Positions 24,452 through 38,200 of a stretch of DNA of 64,000 bases are shown piece after piece. Position 1 is the first letter of the stretch. Each line of letters starts with the position of its first letter. Under the pieces are notes generated by a model that did not search any database, was not told the origin of the DNA, and saw only the letters and a list, made by a program, of their open reading frames with translations. Source of the DNA: Mya arenaria (Eukaryota > Mollusca > Bivalvia > Myida > Myidae); NCBI RefSeq assembly GCF_026914265.1, contig NC_069124.1:11549723-11613722 (forward strand), read 5' to 3'. Position numbers and translations under genes: made by a program.

Positions 24452-25206
24452 TGATATGCTTTGCGGTGGTTTATAGAGATTTATCAGTGAGATAAAAATG
24501 ATAGTTCACTGTTTCAAATAGTGAAATAAAATTTTGATATTTTTCACTGTTTTGAAATTTTAGTCCGCTCTAAATGTCAGCGCGCACAGGGCTGGGAAAT
24601 AATTTCAACGACCGCATTTCCGAAATGACGTTACGTTCCAATAAAAATTGGCGTGCTTATTTAAAACAACACTTAAATGTCATACGATATCCCTTTTAGG
24701 CATATAATAAAAAAGACAAATTGTTTGTTTCAGTGTAGGATAACAATAAAGTTGACCTCGTGAGCACCAAAGGTGAATAAAGCCGTGATGCTACTCGGTG
24801 AAATATATTACGATCTTACACTGAAACAAACAAGTATCATCTATTTATTATATGCTTTCTGGTGGTTTATGGAGATAAATCAGTAAAATAAAAGTGATAT
24901 TTCACTGTTTTGAAATTAAAGCCCGCTCTCAGTTCATTCCAAATCAAATGTCAGCGTGAACAGGGCTGGGTCACAATTTCAACGGCGTCAATTCCGAAAT
25001 GACGAAACGTGCGTATACAGATTTTCTCAAAATATAACTAAATTATTTTAACTCCAATATTAGGCATATATAATAAAAAAATGTTTGTTTCAGTGTAAGA
25101 TAGCAATATATTTCACCTCGTGAACACCAAACGTGAATATTTCACTCGTGGCTATTTTTGATGCTCACTCGGTGAAATATAATACGATCCTACACTGAAA
25201 CAATAA
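24452..25206. mobile_element. Tandem pair of hairpin-bearing repeats (about 400 bp each)
   Basis: Two diverged copies start near 24452 and 24849 with TATGCTTT..GTGGTTTAT. Each ends in an inverted repeat whose arms are TGTTTCAGTGTA and TACACTGAAACA (24722-24830 and 25081-25206). The arms also contain CTCGTGAGCACC and CTCGGTGAAATAT. It is MITE-like and has no coding capacity. Confidence 0.55.
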
Positions 25207-28150
25207 ATTATCCTGTATTTATTCACGCTGAACAAACACACATTTCAGTAGAGGTCAAACTGGCATAATATAAAGTAAGTCATAAATGATTTTACCTCGA
25301 TTTCGGGGTCAAATGTTATATTATATAGTTTTTTGAATTTAAAGGGACGTAAAATACATTTAATAAGTAGTTATAGCAAACGATTTAAAACTATATGTTG
25401 AAAATTTATAACATGTTGTGCTGGTTTCTTAAAATTTAAGATACAACTGAAATAAATAAGATTATGACAATCATTCTAACACATAATCCTTTGAAAACAT
25501 AAACTCATGTTATGTTTCTATGGAGAGCTATTAAACACTTCTCAAAGTAAGTACATTTCAACTGAAGTGGAATTCATCGTATATGTCATTTCGGTAACAT
25601 AAAGAAGATCTCGGTGATTTCTTTCAATTCCATGCCAGTGATTTTTTTAACGGCCAAATGGTTATTGCAAAGTTTCAATTTTGTGAGAGGCTGGATAAAC
25701 ATGTTTCGAAAATGAATTATTAAACTTTTTAAACTCATGGTCATTTCTCCAATCCTATAATAGTTACCTTTTTGAGACTCCGTATCTGTTTGTATCGATT
25801 TTTCAGTGATATCTCAACAAGATTTAACACATATTCATTTGTTTCGTCATAGTACTGGGTTTCTCCATGCAAAGCTTATTTCACATCCATCCATATAAAA
25901 GTCGAATATTGTGTAGCCATGAATATTTTTTATTTTCTCGAACAATCTAATTACAAACTGTTATATATAATATCTAAGATAAGTTGTAAGACTAATTACT
26001 TTTAGTTTTTAATACAAAAATCCTGAAGTCCGATCCTAAATATCAACAATAAGTGAAAATATACTAAAGTCACCATGAACCTTAATATGAGTTGTTGTTT
26101 TTTTTCTATTTACTTTTAAATGATTCATTTAATCAATATGTATTTTATCTGCTGAGCTAAGGTCACCTTAACCCCACACTTCACAGCCATATAACATAAT
26201 TCGTTAAACAGTATTATCTGTAAGTTTCAGTTGACAATCAAATGGTAAATCTAAGATTGTTTTTAACATACAAACTAAATAAGGCCCTTTTAGGCTTGTT
26301 CAATCACATGCTTTTGGCATTTACAATTGGTTGACTCTTTTGCACATTTAATTTTTTCTACAACTTCAAACCTTTGACCTATAACAACAATAATTATTTC
26401 TCTTGGCTGTCATCAAATACTAGTGTTAACGTTTAATCTACATTAATATTTAAATTCCATATTTTGCTAAAGTTAAAAAATATATATTTCCATGGATAGA
26501 ATAGAATCGTTTTCAATATATACAATATAACTGTATCATCAGTATATTAATGTGCAACACGTTTAAGGTAAACATCTAGGTTATCACCAACCATAGTCAC
26601 ACTGATATTGTTTTTACTAAACATAGTATGCTCTAAATAGTTCAGTTAGAGAAAATAAAGTGGGTGATAAATCTTCACCTTGACGTATGATACAAGAGAC
26701 CCTTGGTCGGGTATATTTTAAATACTTGTATTGCTATTGTCTTTACTTTTGCTTGAAACAGACAGCAATTTGAACTGTATGCAAAGCGCAAGAACTGTAA
26801 ATGTACAATATATCATGACAGACAGACAAACAGACAAACAGACAGACTGACTATAATAGTAATAAATACACCTTACAATATACAAATATGTAAAAATAAA
26901 CACACAAAAAACAATAAATAATAAATGAGAAGGTGAACACGGCTTATAAATGTAATTACATTTTAAAACATTTCTACACAGAAACAACATAAAACATTTT
27001 AAAAAAATAATAGTATTTAGTCCGTCTTTGCAGAAAGTGATGGGAATGGGGTTAATTATACTGGATTTTTGGACGTTTGCGGTGTTCTTCAAAAGGTAAA
27101 TATAACAACTTTATATATAGTTAATTACGAAATAAAATATTTCAATGAAAAATGTATGATCTGTAGGCAACATTTTTAAGAATTGTCATATGTACAAAGT
27201 TTTCCCGACTCACCTTAACCATGCCTCTGTCAATATGTTATAATTCGTCCTATGAAGGCTGTCGTATGTTCTTGTTTTCTATGGATGATAAGATAAATAA
27301 TAATGAGTTACTTTGAAATGTGATAATCAAGAAACTGTAAAAGAAAAGGCAGTCTCGATTCCGTAAAGCCCAACTGACCCATTCACTGGTCAAAATTCTC
27401 TACGAGTATAAAGGACTGCTGTGAGCCATCTATAAAATATATGAATAGTTTCAGCTCACCATTTCTGCTGACATAAAATGATTTATAACTTAAGAATTTT
27501 ATTATGTTGATACTTTTACAGGCATGTAAATAATTCAAGTTCCTCGTTGGATAAGTACGATGTTGTTTGAACATTAGTGTGAAGAAATTATATGATTATC
27601 ATACTCAAACTAGTTTTACGTATTTAAGTTTCAGAAAAAAACATAAACGATTAACGGTAAATATTTCCATGGATCATAAAACTGCCACATTATAGCAAGC
27701 TAGGTCAGTCGTGTCACGTGATAGCGTGATGGCGCGGGTCAAGGGTCCTCCATTACTGACACGCCCACTTGTGAAATCTTACACGTACGTAGGAAATTGT
27801 CTGGGACGCGTCATAGTTTATTCATAAATTGTGTATTGAATTCGCTTCGACAAGGAACAAATGATCCGTTCAATAACCTCTGATCAATGAGCATTTATTA
27901 TAATCAAGATGAAGTAGAGAATGATATAAATAATAAAGTAAATAAACACATGAACATTGCCAATTCAATAGCTTTTATGGTCAGCGAATATTACTAGAAT
28001 CAGTGCATATGATCAGCATATGCACTAGCGGATGCATAAATGTGCTTCTAGCTCACACCCTTTTCATCCTCACTTTAAAAAATAGTATGCCTATATTGGA
28101 CAAAACACACCAATTTGCACACTTTCAGACTAAAAATAACCATAAGTTGT
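25207..28150. other. AT-rich intergenic DNA, no gene seen
   Basis: Only short scattered open frames and an imperfect ACAGACAG run at 26816-26848. The frames lack splice context, conserved motifs or codon bias. Confidence 0.55.
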
Positions 28151-28151
28151 A

Positions 28152-28172
28152 GGGGGGGGGGGGGGGGGGGGG
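28152..28172. repeat. Poly-G run
   Basis: Twenty-one consecutive G. It could form G-quadruplex structures and is a likely place for assembly length error. Confidence 0.95.
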
Positions 28173-29669
28173 AGGCCAATTCCATACGCGAATTTGAACC
28201 ATATGTATCTCGGTTCTTCGGAAGGGGGACGTGGCCAAAGCTGCGTCACAAGGCGCGCCCCCTCTGACCCCAAATTCTTGAGCCGCCATTGATATGGCTA
28301 TTATCCTGTATGGAAATTTTTGAAAACTAAATGATTAAAAATACAGACCTCAGTTGTTAAATGACTTTTAATATGAACATTTTAATACGCATAACAAATT
28401 GTTTTTCTACAAAATTATTCGAGGTTAGATAGAACACTCATTATTTAACTATTCGGTTTTGTAAAATATGTTCATGGCCAAATGCTTATGTATTGCCGAT
28501 ATTGTCAATAAAACTAGGAACAAGTGATAGCTTTTTCTATGTTCTATTGTTTCAAAGGAAGACCAACATGGTTGAGTTCTTGAATTTTGTATTAATTCCC
28601 TTAAATTGAAGTAATTGTCGTTTTCTTTTCGCGTGACGGTGTTGGTTATACAAACATTTTAATAGCTATTTTAATATACATATTTAATAGATAAGTTATT
28701 TTACATGTTCTTTTACATATGTATAGTCATGTCCTTCGAGAGTCTGTCAGTGAATGTTAAAGTATTAATGCATTGATTAACAGAATGTTTTATAGATTTA
28801 TATGCAATTGTAACTTTCTAGTTTTATAACATTGACGGTTGACTTTTTTTCAAGTATATTGCTAATTTTTTTGTTTCTTTAATTTGAAGGCCAAATTAGA
28901 ATATAATTTATGTTCTCATATGTCTAAATGTGTAACCTTCGGTAAGTAAAGCTATTATTATTATTTACAAAAATATGCATATATGCGTTTGATGAAATTA
29001 GATGAAGTAAACTTTATTTCACTAGAAGTAACTAGTTGAATATTGCGCGGGGGTTAAGGGCTGGCTAAAAGGTGTCCTTAGATGACAGAATCAGATCAGA
29101 GTAACGTATATTACCTTATAATCTTTACCGTACTTTGTTTTATTTGTCAAACATGACGGCGGAACTTGTGGTCCTTTTGATTCGAGGACGTTGATCAAAG
29201 GTACATTTCAATTTGGTGTTTGATCGTCATGATAATCGCCGGCGATACAAGTTTAATCACAGGGTTGGGGATCTTATCAAAAAAATCATCAACTAGATAC
29301 CCGGGATAGCGCCGTCTACGTAATGTACGCCTAAACCCGTACGTTACCTGCCACGGTAATTCTTTCTTCATTTTTTTAATCATTATTAAGTATTAAAAAT
29401 GTGCGGTATGGAAATTTCAATTACAAAAATGCCGATGCCCCATTCCCCTCCCCCTCACCCCCTTCCCGCAATTTGGCACAGCCGGCCAACTTTCCCCGCT
29501 ATTTTCTCTGGATTTACAATTAGAGTGTTCAAACACTTAAACAAAATATATTAGTATTGTCTGGGACCAATCACAATACCTACTCAGAGGAATGATGGAA
29601 TATTTCTTCCGCATATGCAAAAATGGTTGTGATATTTTGTCCGGGCGGTGTTTTTGCCATCCCCTTTGC

Positions 29670-29710
29670 GATTATTATTATAATTATTATTATTATTATT
29701 ATTATTATTC
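29670..29710. repeat. (ATT)n microsatellite
   Basis: ATT repeats with one interruption. They account for the Asn and Tyr runs in overlapping open frames. Confidence 0.9.
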
Positions 29711-30277
29711 GTTAATAAATTTGCCAGTCGTTTTAATGGACAAAAGCGGTTGGAGCAGTAGAATTGTATCTCAGATTTATACAATTCGGGTCTTATACTA
29801 CGATACGCATGTGAGGATCAACATATATAATATTATGACTGTCATTTTATGGTTTATGTGAATGGACTACAGATGGAGTCAATAAAACAATTTACCGAAA
29901 TGTTAGCTAAACGAATACACACCATAAACTTTTACAGCCCTTGGATGTAAATAGTCAACAATTAACCGTACGTAACATACTCCCCTTCTATCTGGGATGA
30001 AATAGGCCTGCTTGATTAAAACTCTTTGAATGTCCGACTAAAATAAGGGTAAAATTTACAAGCATCGAGTTTTCATCAATAAAGTTATGAACATTTGATA
30101 ATGAAGCAATTTAGATGTAACGGTTCTTTTCATTAGTTCTGCTGAAGTTCTGGAACAACCAGACAACTGAGTATTCGGGAAGAAGAGTGGAATAATATTA
30201 GTCTTATAAATATGTTGAACATATGTGATATAAAATCGTGTATATACAAATGAAAATAAAATAAAATAGCAATATCT

Positions 30278-30307
30278 ATTATTATTATTATTATTATTAT
30301 TATTAGT

Positions 30308-30363
<56 letters not shown>
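30278..30363. repeat. Compound (ATT)n-(ATC)n microsatellite
   Basis: About nine ATT units followed by about eighteen ATC units. The Met/Ile run in the overlapping minus-strand frame comes from this repeat, not from a gene. Confidence 0.95.
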
Positions 30364-31779
30364 TTGTGTCGCATGCTTGTGTCTCATCATTTCTGTCGTT
30401 GTCAGAATTTTTAAAAAGCTAGGACTGTGACCCTGTCTGAGAGTTAAAGAACGTTTACCTATCAGTTATCATTTTCTTTGTTGAAAATTGGTGTGTATTC
30501 ATAGCGCATATATTACGAATATATATATTTATACATGGATCGTATTATATGCGCTCTGAATTTAGGAAAAATAAAAAATAAAAAGCATATTAATTTCAGA
30601 TTGAAATTACTACCGCATTAACTGTTTTAGTAAAAGAGGTGGGTTTTGGAGGGGTTAGGGGAACATAGAAAAGCTATTTTTATGAACTGTAACTATACAT
30701 ACAGTGTACTGAAAACAGAGAGGAGTTGCAGGAATAAGAATTACAAGTATCATTATGCTGAAATGAATAATGAATAAGACATCCAAAATTAATAAATAAA
30801 TATATCAATTGGTCGGCATTTTTCTTTGAAGACTTCATTATCACCATAATCGCAAGTGACCTGTCGATCTAGCCACTTTTTCTTGTACGATCAAAGGGCT
30901 GGCCACACCAAATCTCAGTTTTTACACATTATCTGCTAGGTTTTTAACACGATTACTTACTTTTTAACATTATCTTCTTTTGTCATCTTTTGAAAATATT
31001 TTTGAAACAATCTGTAGAAATATTGATAAATAATGTTGATGACAACAGATAACGGAGTGGAAAAATACGCTTAATTTAAAAATATTAAATCTTATTTGAA
31101 ATAAAATTAGTTATATACGTTATTATTTAAAACAAATATACAAAATATGATATTTACATACTTAAATACAACTGATATTGTTTAAACCAAAATATGATGT
31201 ACTATGAAATTATGATGATGCTGTCCAAAGCTCTAAGATTGATGAAGAAAAAAGAATTAGTGCAATATTCGACATGCGAATGATATAATGTATCACTAAA
31301 AATGTTCATTTCTGTCAATTACTAAGAATTTTATTTGTAATTCCACATTGTAAAATTTAATCTAATGCCGCCGACGAGGACACAAAAGTATAATATCAGA
31401 GATAACTTTAGACGATTTTGAAGGCTGACTTCGGGTGGTCAATCATGTCTTTATATGAACGAATCTTTCAGTAGTAGGTACTTGAAACTAATTATAAATG
31501 ATTTAAGTTTGTGATTTATTCTCCACATTTTAGATTCATGATTTATGAATTTTAAGAAATTGAGAAGAATTCTTGAAATGGGAATATGCCATGCTGGGGA
31601 TAAGTAATTATTATTTTGTCCATGGTAACAATATGGCATGTTTTTACAAGAATATACAGTCTTGAACATGCTGTCATTTTTACTACCAATTTTCAGACCG
31701 AGATCTTCTGCTTCCGTTCCTTATGGAGAATATATTCCTGATATGGCAGGGGACAGATCGGGCCCCTACCCCAAACAGT

Positions 31780-32100
31780 GTCACGTGTCACCGAAATACA
31801 CACCTAAGCACCATAAGTCCCCCCAACAGTGCGATATGGCAGAATTATTGACCCTGATCTGACATGCGCCTCTTCAAGGTGAATCGCGACACATTGACCA
31901 ATCAGAGTAAGGCACCGAGTCACATGACGCGTTGGACATAGGTATGGAGGTGGAGTTACGACCGATTGAATGAAGATTACATGAATATTGATTAGCTGCG
32001 GTTCTTATCAGTCGATTAGCTCCGCCCTAATTTATTTGTGCAATGATACCACAATAAAAGTTGGAATAAATTGAGTTTCATCAGTGTTGACAATTCATTC
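31780..32100 (+). promoter_or_regulatory. Candidate upstream regulatory region of Cdx
   Basis: This stretch is richer in GC than its flanks. It contains a palindromic E-box (GTCACGTGTCAC, 31780-31791), a CCAAT box (GACCAATCAG, near 31896), two GATTAG words near 31990 and 32015, and a CGCCC box. It lies 170-490 bp before the Cdx start codon. No clear TATA box was picked out. Function is inferred from position and motif density only. Confidence 0.35.
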
Positions 32101-32267
32101 TTCAAAAGTAAACTGTTTTATGGACTTGGTTTATATACCATCAAAGAGACATTGTAATTCGTAGTAAATCAATTTTTATTATTACTCAAAAATAAACAGC
32201 AAGTGTTTTAAATTCAGGCTATAAACTGTTGTGTTTTTTGAGTGAGTAAAAGGACTAGCTACCGGAA

Positions 32268-35200
32268 ATGTCTGCTATGGTGATGAGTGTTGACCAGCCG
32301 CAGGTCGCCGGGATGTTTCAGCGCTATCCGACGCCGCCGCCATTAAACTATCCCTTCAACGGTTTTGGTTATGGCGGGCCCGGCGGCCAGCATCCACAAG
32401 ACTACAATCAGTTCCAAGTACCCGACAATGGAGTCCAGCATCCATGGTACATGTACGGCGCCCGCTCCGATGAATGGGGCTATGGCGGATCCGGCGTATC
32501 CGGCGCACAGACCGCCATGACGAGCACACCGACGGCGATGGGCGGCTACCCCTACCGTCCAGTGGGTCTGGACTACACGCAGCCTGGGGTTCAGGCACCC
32601 TCCGATTCCCCCGCAGACACCAGCTCATCCAGTTCCTCCACCGGTTCGCCAACCAACAAGCAGCTGCGGCCGCCATATGACTGGATGAAGAAGGCCAGCT
32701 ACCAGTCTGCTCCCATTTCCGGTAAGTTTTCGAGAATAGTCGAGGTGCTACATTTCTCATGATCATATTTTACACAAATTATAAAAAATGAAGACATGTC
32801 TGATAACATGTTCAACAAATGTAATTTATATTTTCTTAATCTGTGCACTCATCTACTTTACTTCCGAACCTCTCATTAAGAAAATGGGAACAACGTATTC
32901 TTCGTAATAAGTTGTTTGTTCATTTAAATTTTCTTTGGATAAACGTATAAATACAATATATCTTATGCTATATTATGAAAGCATATTTGTGGTGATTTCA
33001 CAATTCCAGTAACTTGGCTAGTGGATTTAAATGTTCTCGTGCACCTCGTGTTGTGTACAAATGTTAAAAAAAGCAAAACAGTTCGACAAATTATTCAGGT
33101 TATGACCGTATTAACATTAAAATATATGTAGAAAGTAATGATATAATGAATATAATGTAACCACTGCTACTTGTCATAATAGTAGCAGTATGTCCGGCAC
33201 CATGACTTTGTTGCCAGCTAGGTACTTATGTAGGACAGATAAAGCAATATTTTTGTGTGTACAATTTTTAACATACTAAAAGTAAACGTCGCTGTTATGA
33301 GTACATGTATATATTTTTAATTACATTTTCAACCTTCTAAATTCACCTAGTAACCTTTGTAACGGTTCCTACCCAACGTTGTTTCGTGAGATTACAGTGT
33401 ATTGTAGCCCAAAAAATGTATATGTTGATAAATTCTGGGATTCAAAATGAACTAGTTCAATATATTAGCTATGGTATCTGTCTTTTATCTCTTAATATAC
33501 GATTTATAATTTGCATCCTATTACACGCGCACACAGTAGAATCTAACCTTAACTAAGAAATCGTTCAGCAACATAGTTTAGACATTTTCCATACTCTACC
33601 GCGCCAAAAGTTCATTTATTAGTCCATAAATGTAATACCCATTCAATTTCAGTAATTATAATGATATATTATTAACGGGATTTCGGGAATAACTCCTTAT
33701 TTTTTTCTTCTTATTAAATCTTTAATGTACAATAATTTTAGCCAAGTTGTATATGGGCATGGTGCTTCAGGCTAAGGGTTAAAAGGCCCATGCTGTATAG
33801 GGCTGTGAACAATACATATTTTATAAATTTGTATATATTTATAAGCATAAGCCTTTAATCAAAACAAATGAAATATTTGATTATCTAAAGCAATCAATTC
33901 TAAAATGGCAGAAGGGTTCACGTGCCAGTGTCCATGATGGCAGACTTGAACTACTCAGAAGGGACAGGATGGAACATCTTTATATAACTCTGATTTAACT
34001 TACTATGATTTAAGCTAAATCATCCAATAACTCTTTATTATATGGAACTAGTCATAACTCTACAGTTTCGGTTTTTTAAGGATATTTATTATGTGGTTTT
34101 AATTTGATCCGTTATATAATTCTTGTAACATTTCAAATATTTTAGGTACATTCTTTTGGCGTGTTTAAAAACCTCATTATTTTCCACCAAGAAATCAATT
34201 TTCTATTTCCTGTTATTTGTTTCCTACTTTCTATTATTTAAGTTTCAAGAGCCTTATATAAGATTAGAAAGTGTCCATGAAGATCAAAAGTTAATCTATC
34301 CACAACAAAGCGTTCATTTCGGTTTCTATCTAGGTCTAAACCGGCACCGTTCGAACCTTCTTTGCCTATTTGGGGTGGGATAATTATTCATTGAATACTT
34401 TAAAATAGTACGTAGAATTGCGTTAATTTTAACAAAAATGATAAATAGACCTATCACCCTCGCTTAAATGACCGCATATGCCGAGCTGAGAAAAGTCGTT
34501 GTAATTAAATAAACCATTGAATGGGTCATCTCTTAAACTTGTTTATAATATGATGTAACCAAGATGTATTAGAGATACAAAGTCACACGAAGGTGAAAGT
34601 TGGATTTCAATTAACCGTAATTGGCTATGCTCTAACATTGTTGAAGGCCGAACGCCGGCACACGTTTTCAATACACTGAAGTGTGACCTATTCAATAAAT
34701 CAACAAATCTTTCGAAAATTTCAAAATGTTGACATTTTTAATGAAATTCTTTTATTCGGACTGATCGCAATAGAAGCATTCATGAAGATTTGCTGCATAG
34801 TCATAATTTCTAGCAGTTACAAAGATTCTTCTTGGCATTTTTTTCCTATTTTTTTAATGTTGTAAATAACACAGCCTTTCTTTTGATGTACCGCAAAATC
34901 GGCACCGGTCATTGCTTTGTTTTTTTCTGATTTGACTAATGGGTTTAGGATGAGCCTTTTAACCGTGAGATGGAACGAATTACGGTGCCTTCTGATAAAT
35001 TTTACCGGAAAATCGCTTCGAATCTCCCGACGGAGTATTATCAGTGAACCAAAATACTTCCACAACCTGTCAGGACCTTTTAAATTTTATAAGCATTAGG
35101 TTGTTGTTATTATTATTATTATTAATAATAATTATTATTATTATTATTTAAACGAGTAACTATAGTCGAATAAAAAAGAGGTTGGAAACGGACTTTTTAC

Positions 35201-38200
35201 TTGGAGAAAAATCAAATGCAGATAACTTGAATATCATTTCTTATGAGAATTTCTGGGTAATTGGTGTTATTTATTAAGAATAATGGGCGCAATTAAAAAC
35301 AATATGCATTTTTCGAAAATAACGGGTATAAGTCTGGTACACATTATGAAATTCTAAAGGAAGTTAGGACCACCCATTGATCAGTTCCCGGAATCCCAGG
35401 TGGGGACGGGGTTTACACTGCGCAACATCAGGATCATTACTATCTCGTTAGGGTACCGGTGTGAGCCGCATGTTACACAACGAAACACTTGTTAGGTGTA
35501 AGGATCAAAGAACAAATGTAATGCGAAGTATGGATGATAATCGGCATATTTACCGGTGCATATTACAACTATTATTTTACAATAATTCACAATATTTTAC
35601 TACCTTCATATGGTTTTCAAGAAACATTAATTACGGATCTAGGAGATTAATTGATAACATACGGAATATTTTTTACAAGTATCGGATAAGAATTTTCATA
35701 TGATAAAATAACATAAGAGGGAAATTGGAAATAATCTCAGCAGTGTCGGTGCGAAGACAGACATCTTCAGGAAGAAATATAAATTTTAGTCCCTGTCACT
35801 TGTAGATAGAAGTGACTTCTTTTTGGTATCTTAAGTAACAAGTTAAAGCTGCACTTTCACAGATTGAACGCTTGGCAACTTTACTTTTTTGACTTAGCCA
35901 ATGATTGCGAAAATGCATCGAAACGAGCGATATAAGACTGTTGACAAAAACGATCGCAGGGTTTTTATAGTTCTGTTCAAAAGTGATGTTTTATGCATTT
36001 TTCTTGATTTTTCGAACGGAAATATGAAAAAATGCGATCTAATGTTTTGTCAGCAGTCATATCAAAAATACGCAAAAATTCCGGCTTATTCCAAAAAAAA
36101 GTTGCCAAACGGTAAATCTGTGAGAGTGCAACTCTAAGGTGTCTGACCTAATCCATATTTTGACGAAATGACGGGTTCACTTAGTGCTGTGAGTAAATGT
36201 TAATGATAAAAAGACATAATTTTTCAAAATTTCATTTCTCATATTAATGCCACTTAGAATCTACCATGTATAAATGGGGTCTCGTTTGAAATTGTTGAAG
36301 TGCACTGTTTTACGATATCATTTCGTATTCGAAGTGATAAAGAAAACTATCATTAATATCGTTCAGACTTAAAAGATTTTATTAAATGAAATTATCTTTT
36401 TGAAGTAAAACCCACGACTCTGATATGCATTGATCTCTGAAAAACAGACACGAGTTCGTCCTTATAAGCAAATTTAGGTGTAGTCTTAATTAAATTTCTC
36501 TACATGAAACTAAAAAGTACTTGACATTATATGTAAACGATCAGAGACGAGCAACGATTTCAGAAATATTCAGCTCTTTGAAAAATTGTTTATTTAAAGA
36601 GATTTGCACCGGTATTATTAAACATTGGTTGCTGTGAAGAAATTGGGAGCTCAGCAAATAAGAAGAGATACCTTAGAGTCAAACTGTCCTTAATTGGACA
36701 TTAGGACGATCAAGCTGAATTGCCTATCAATAAAAGTGATAATCTTCCAGTAAAACAAATAAATAATGCAATCTAAAACTGATACTGGTATATTGTAAAG
36801 TGTCATTAAGTTTTGAAGAATCAGGCAAATTGCAGAACGATTTATCTGACGTTGTTTTATCAAATCGGGGTTTAGCATTGTTGAAGTTTTTTGTCTCAAA
36901 ATGCATATTGCGTATTTGTGCGCGTGGGTCTGTAATCCTCACATATGTATATTTAATTGATATTTCGTGCTTATTCCCATTTAGATGCTCATGTTAGCTA
37001 GTACGGAAGTTGCCTTTTATTTGACCATCAATCTTTGCGAATTTGAATAGGATAAAGAATAAAGAAAAGGTTAGCTTTGCTTGTCGATACAAAATCAACA
37101 ATTCTTTCTAATCAGAGGCTTTACGAATAATTTCAAAACGGATTGTCAGGTGCCCTATACATAATTTCTATATAAAATAAAGTATATATAAGTATTTGAG
37201 TAGGAATCCATTTCTTTCTTTGATTCCAAGCAAAATCTTGAAATACTTTTCTGAAAATACCCGGATATCAGGGCCTGATGTTGTATAATTGATGAAGCGG
37301 CCGGTGCCGGCCACACCTCACGCGCGGTCTTCACACCTCGCCGCCATCGTCCCATGCCGCCGGCCGCCGTCGCCGACAAAGCTATAAAAGATTTAATCAA
37401 ATTGTAAACTAATCAGAAAAGAAAGACTCCAAAGTCGCATGGCGATTGAATACACTATTCTTCTAATTCCCGCAAGAATATTTATCTGTGGATTGTCAGG
37501 TAGGTGCGAATTGCAAGCCCAATTGACCAGGCCCGTTCATTGTAGCCACAGAGTTTCCATTGACAGGGAAGAATATCGAATTCCTGGTTTTGTAAGGCAA
37601 ACCATTATACTGAAAATTGTGTATAAGTCAAATTATGAAGTCATGACATCAAGCAGTAATATGCATGAATAAACGAAAATCGAACGAATATATAAATATA
37701 ATTTAATTATAAACACATAACAACGTGAAACCCACAAAACTAGCAAAACAAAGCTAACACAAGAAATATTTATATCATAAAGACTTAATATGATTATTAC
37801 AATATCCCTTGAAGAATCATTGACCATGATAATTCATTTAGAATTAACATCAGTTTTGATCAATTACTTAGAAATCAGGCGAAATTTTTAGCCAATAAAA
37901 TGATTACGGTCATCACCACAAGTGTGAAACATCAACTCGGTGGGAAGTCGTAAAACTAATGGCGCACATAATCAAACTTTAATGCGAGAATGTTTTGTTC
38001 AGAAGTAAACAGACCATATATCATTGTTTTTTTTTAAAGTATTACATCATTTGTATTGGATAATTCATACTTTCTGGATAATATTAAAGCCAGTTTCAAA
38101 AACAAAAATCTTAGAAATTTCATCGAAATCTATTTTATATCTACGAGCATAAATATATATGTAAATTTTAATATACCAAAACCCCATCTTTGAGGCAAGT

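Noticed and set aside
31638..31862. Plus-strand 74-codon frame upstream of Cdx with a possible acceptor
   Set aside because: It has a stop before any donor, no match to known Cdx N-termini and no in-phase link to 32268. It is more likely upstream regulatory DNA.
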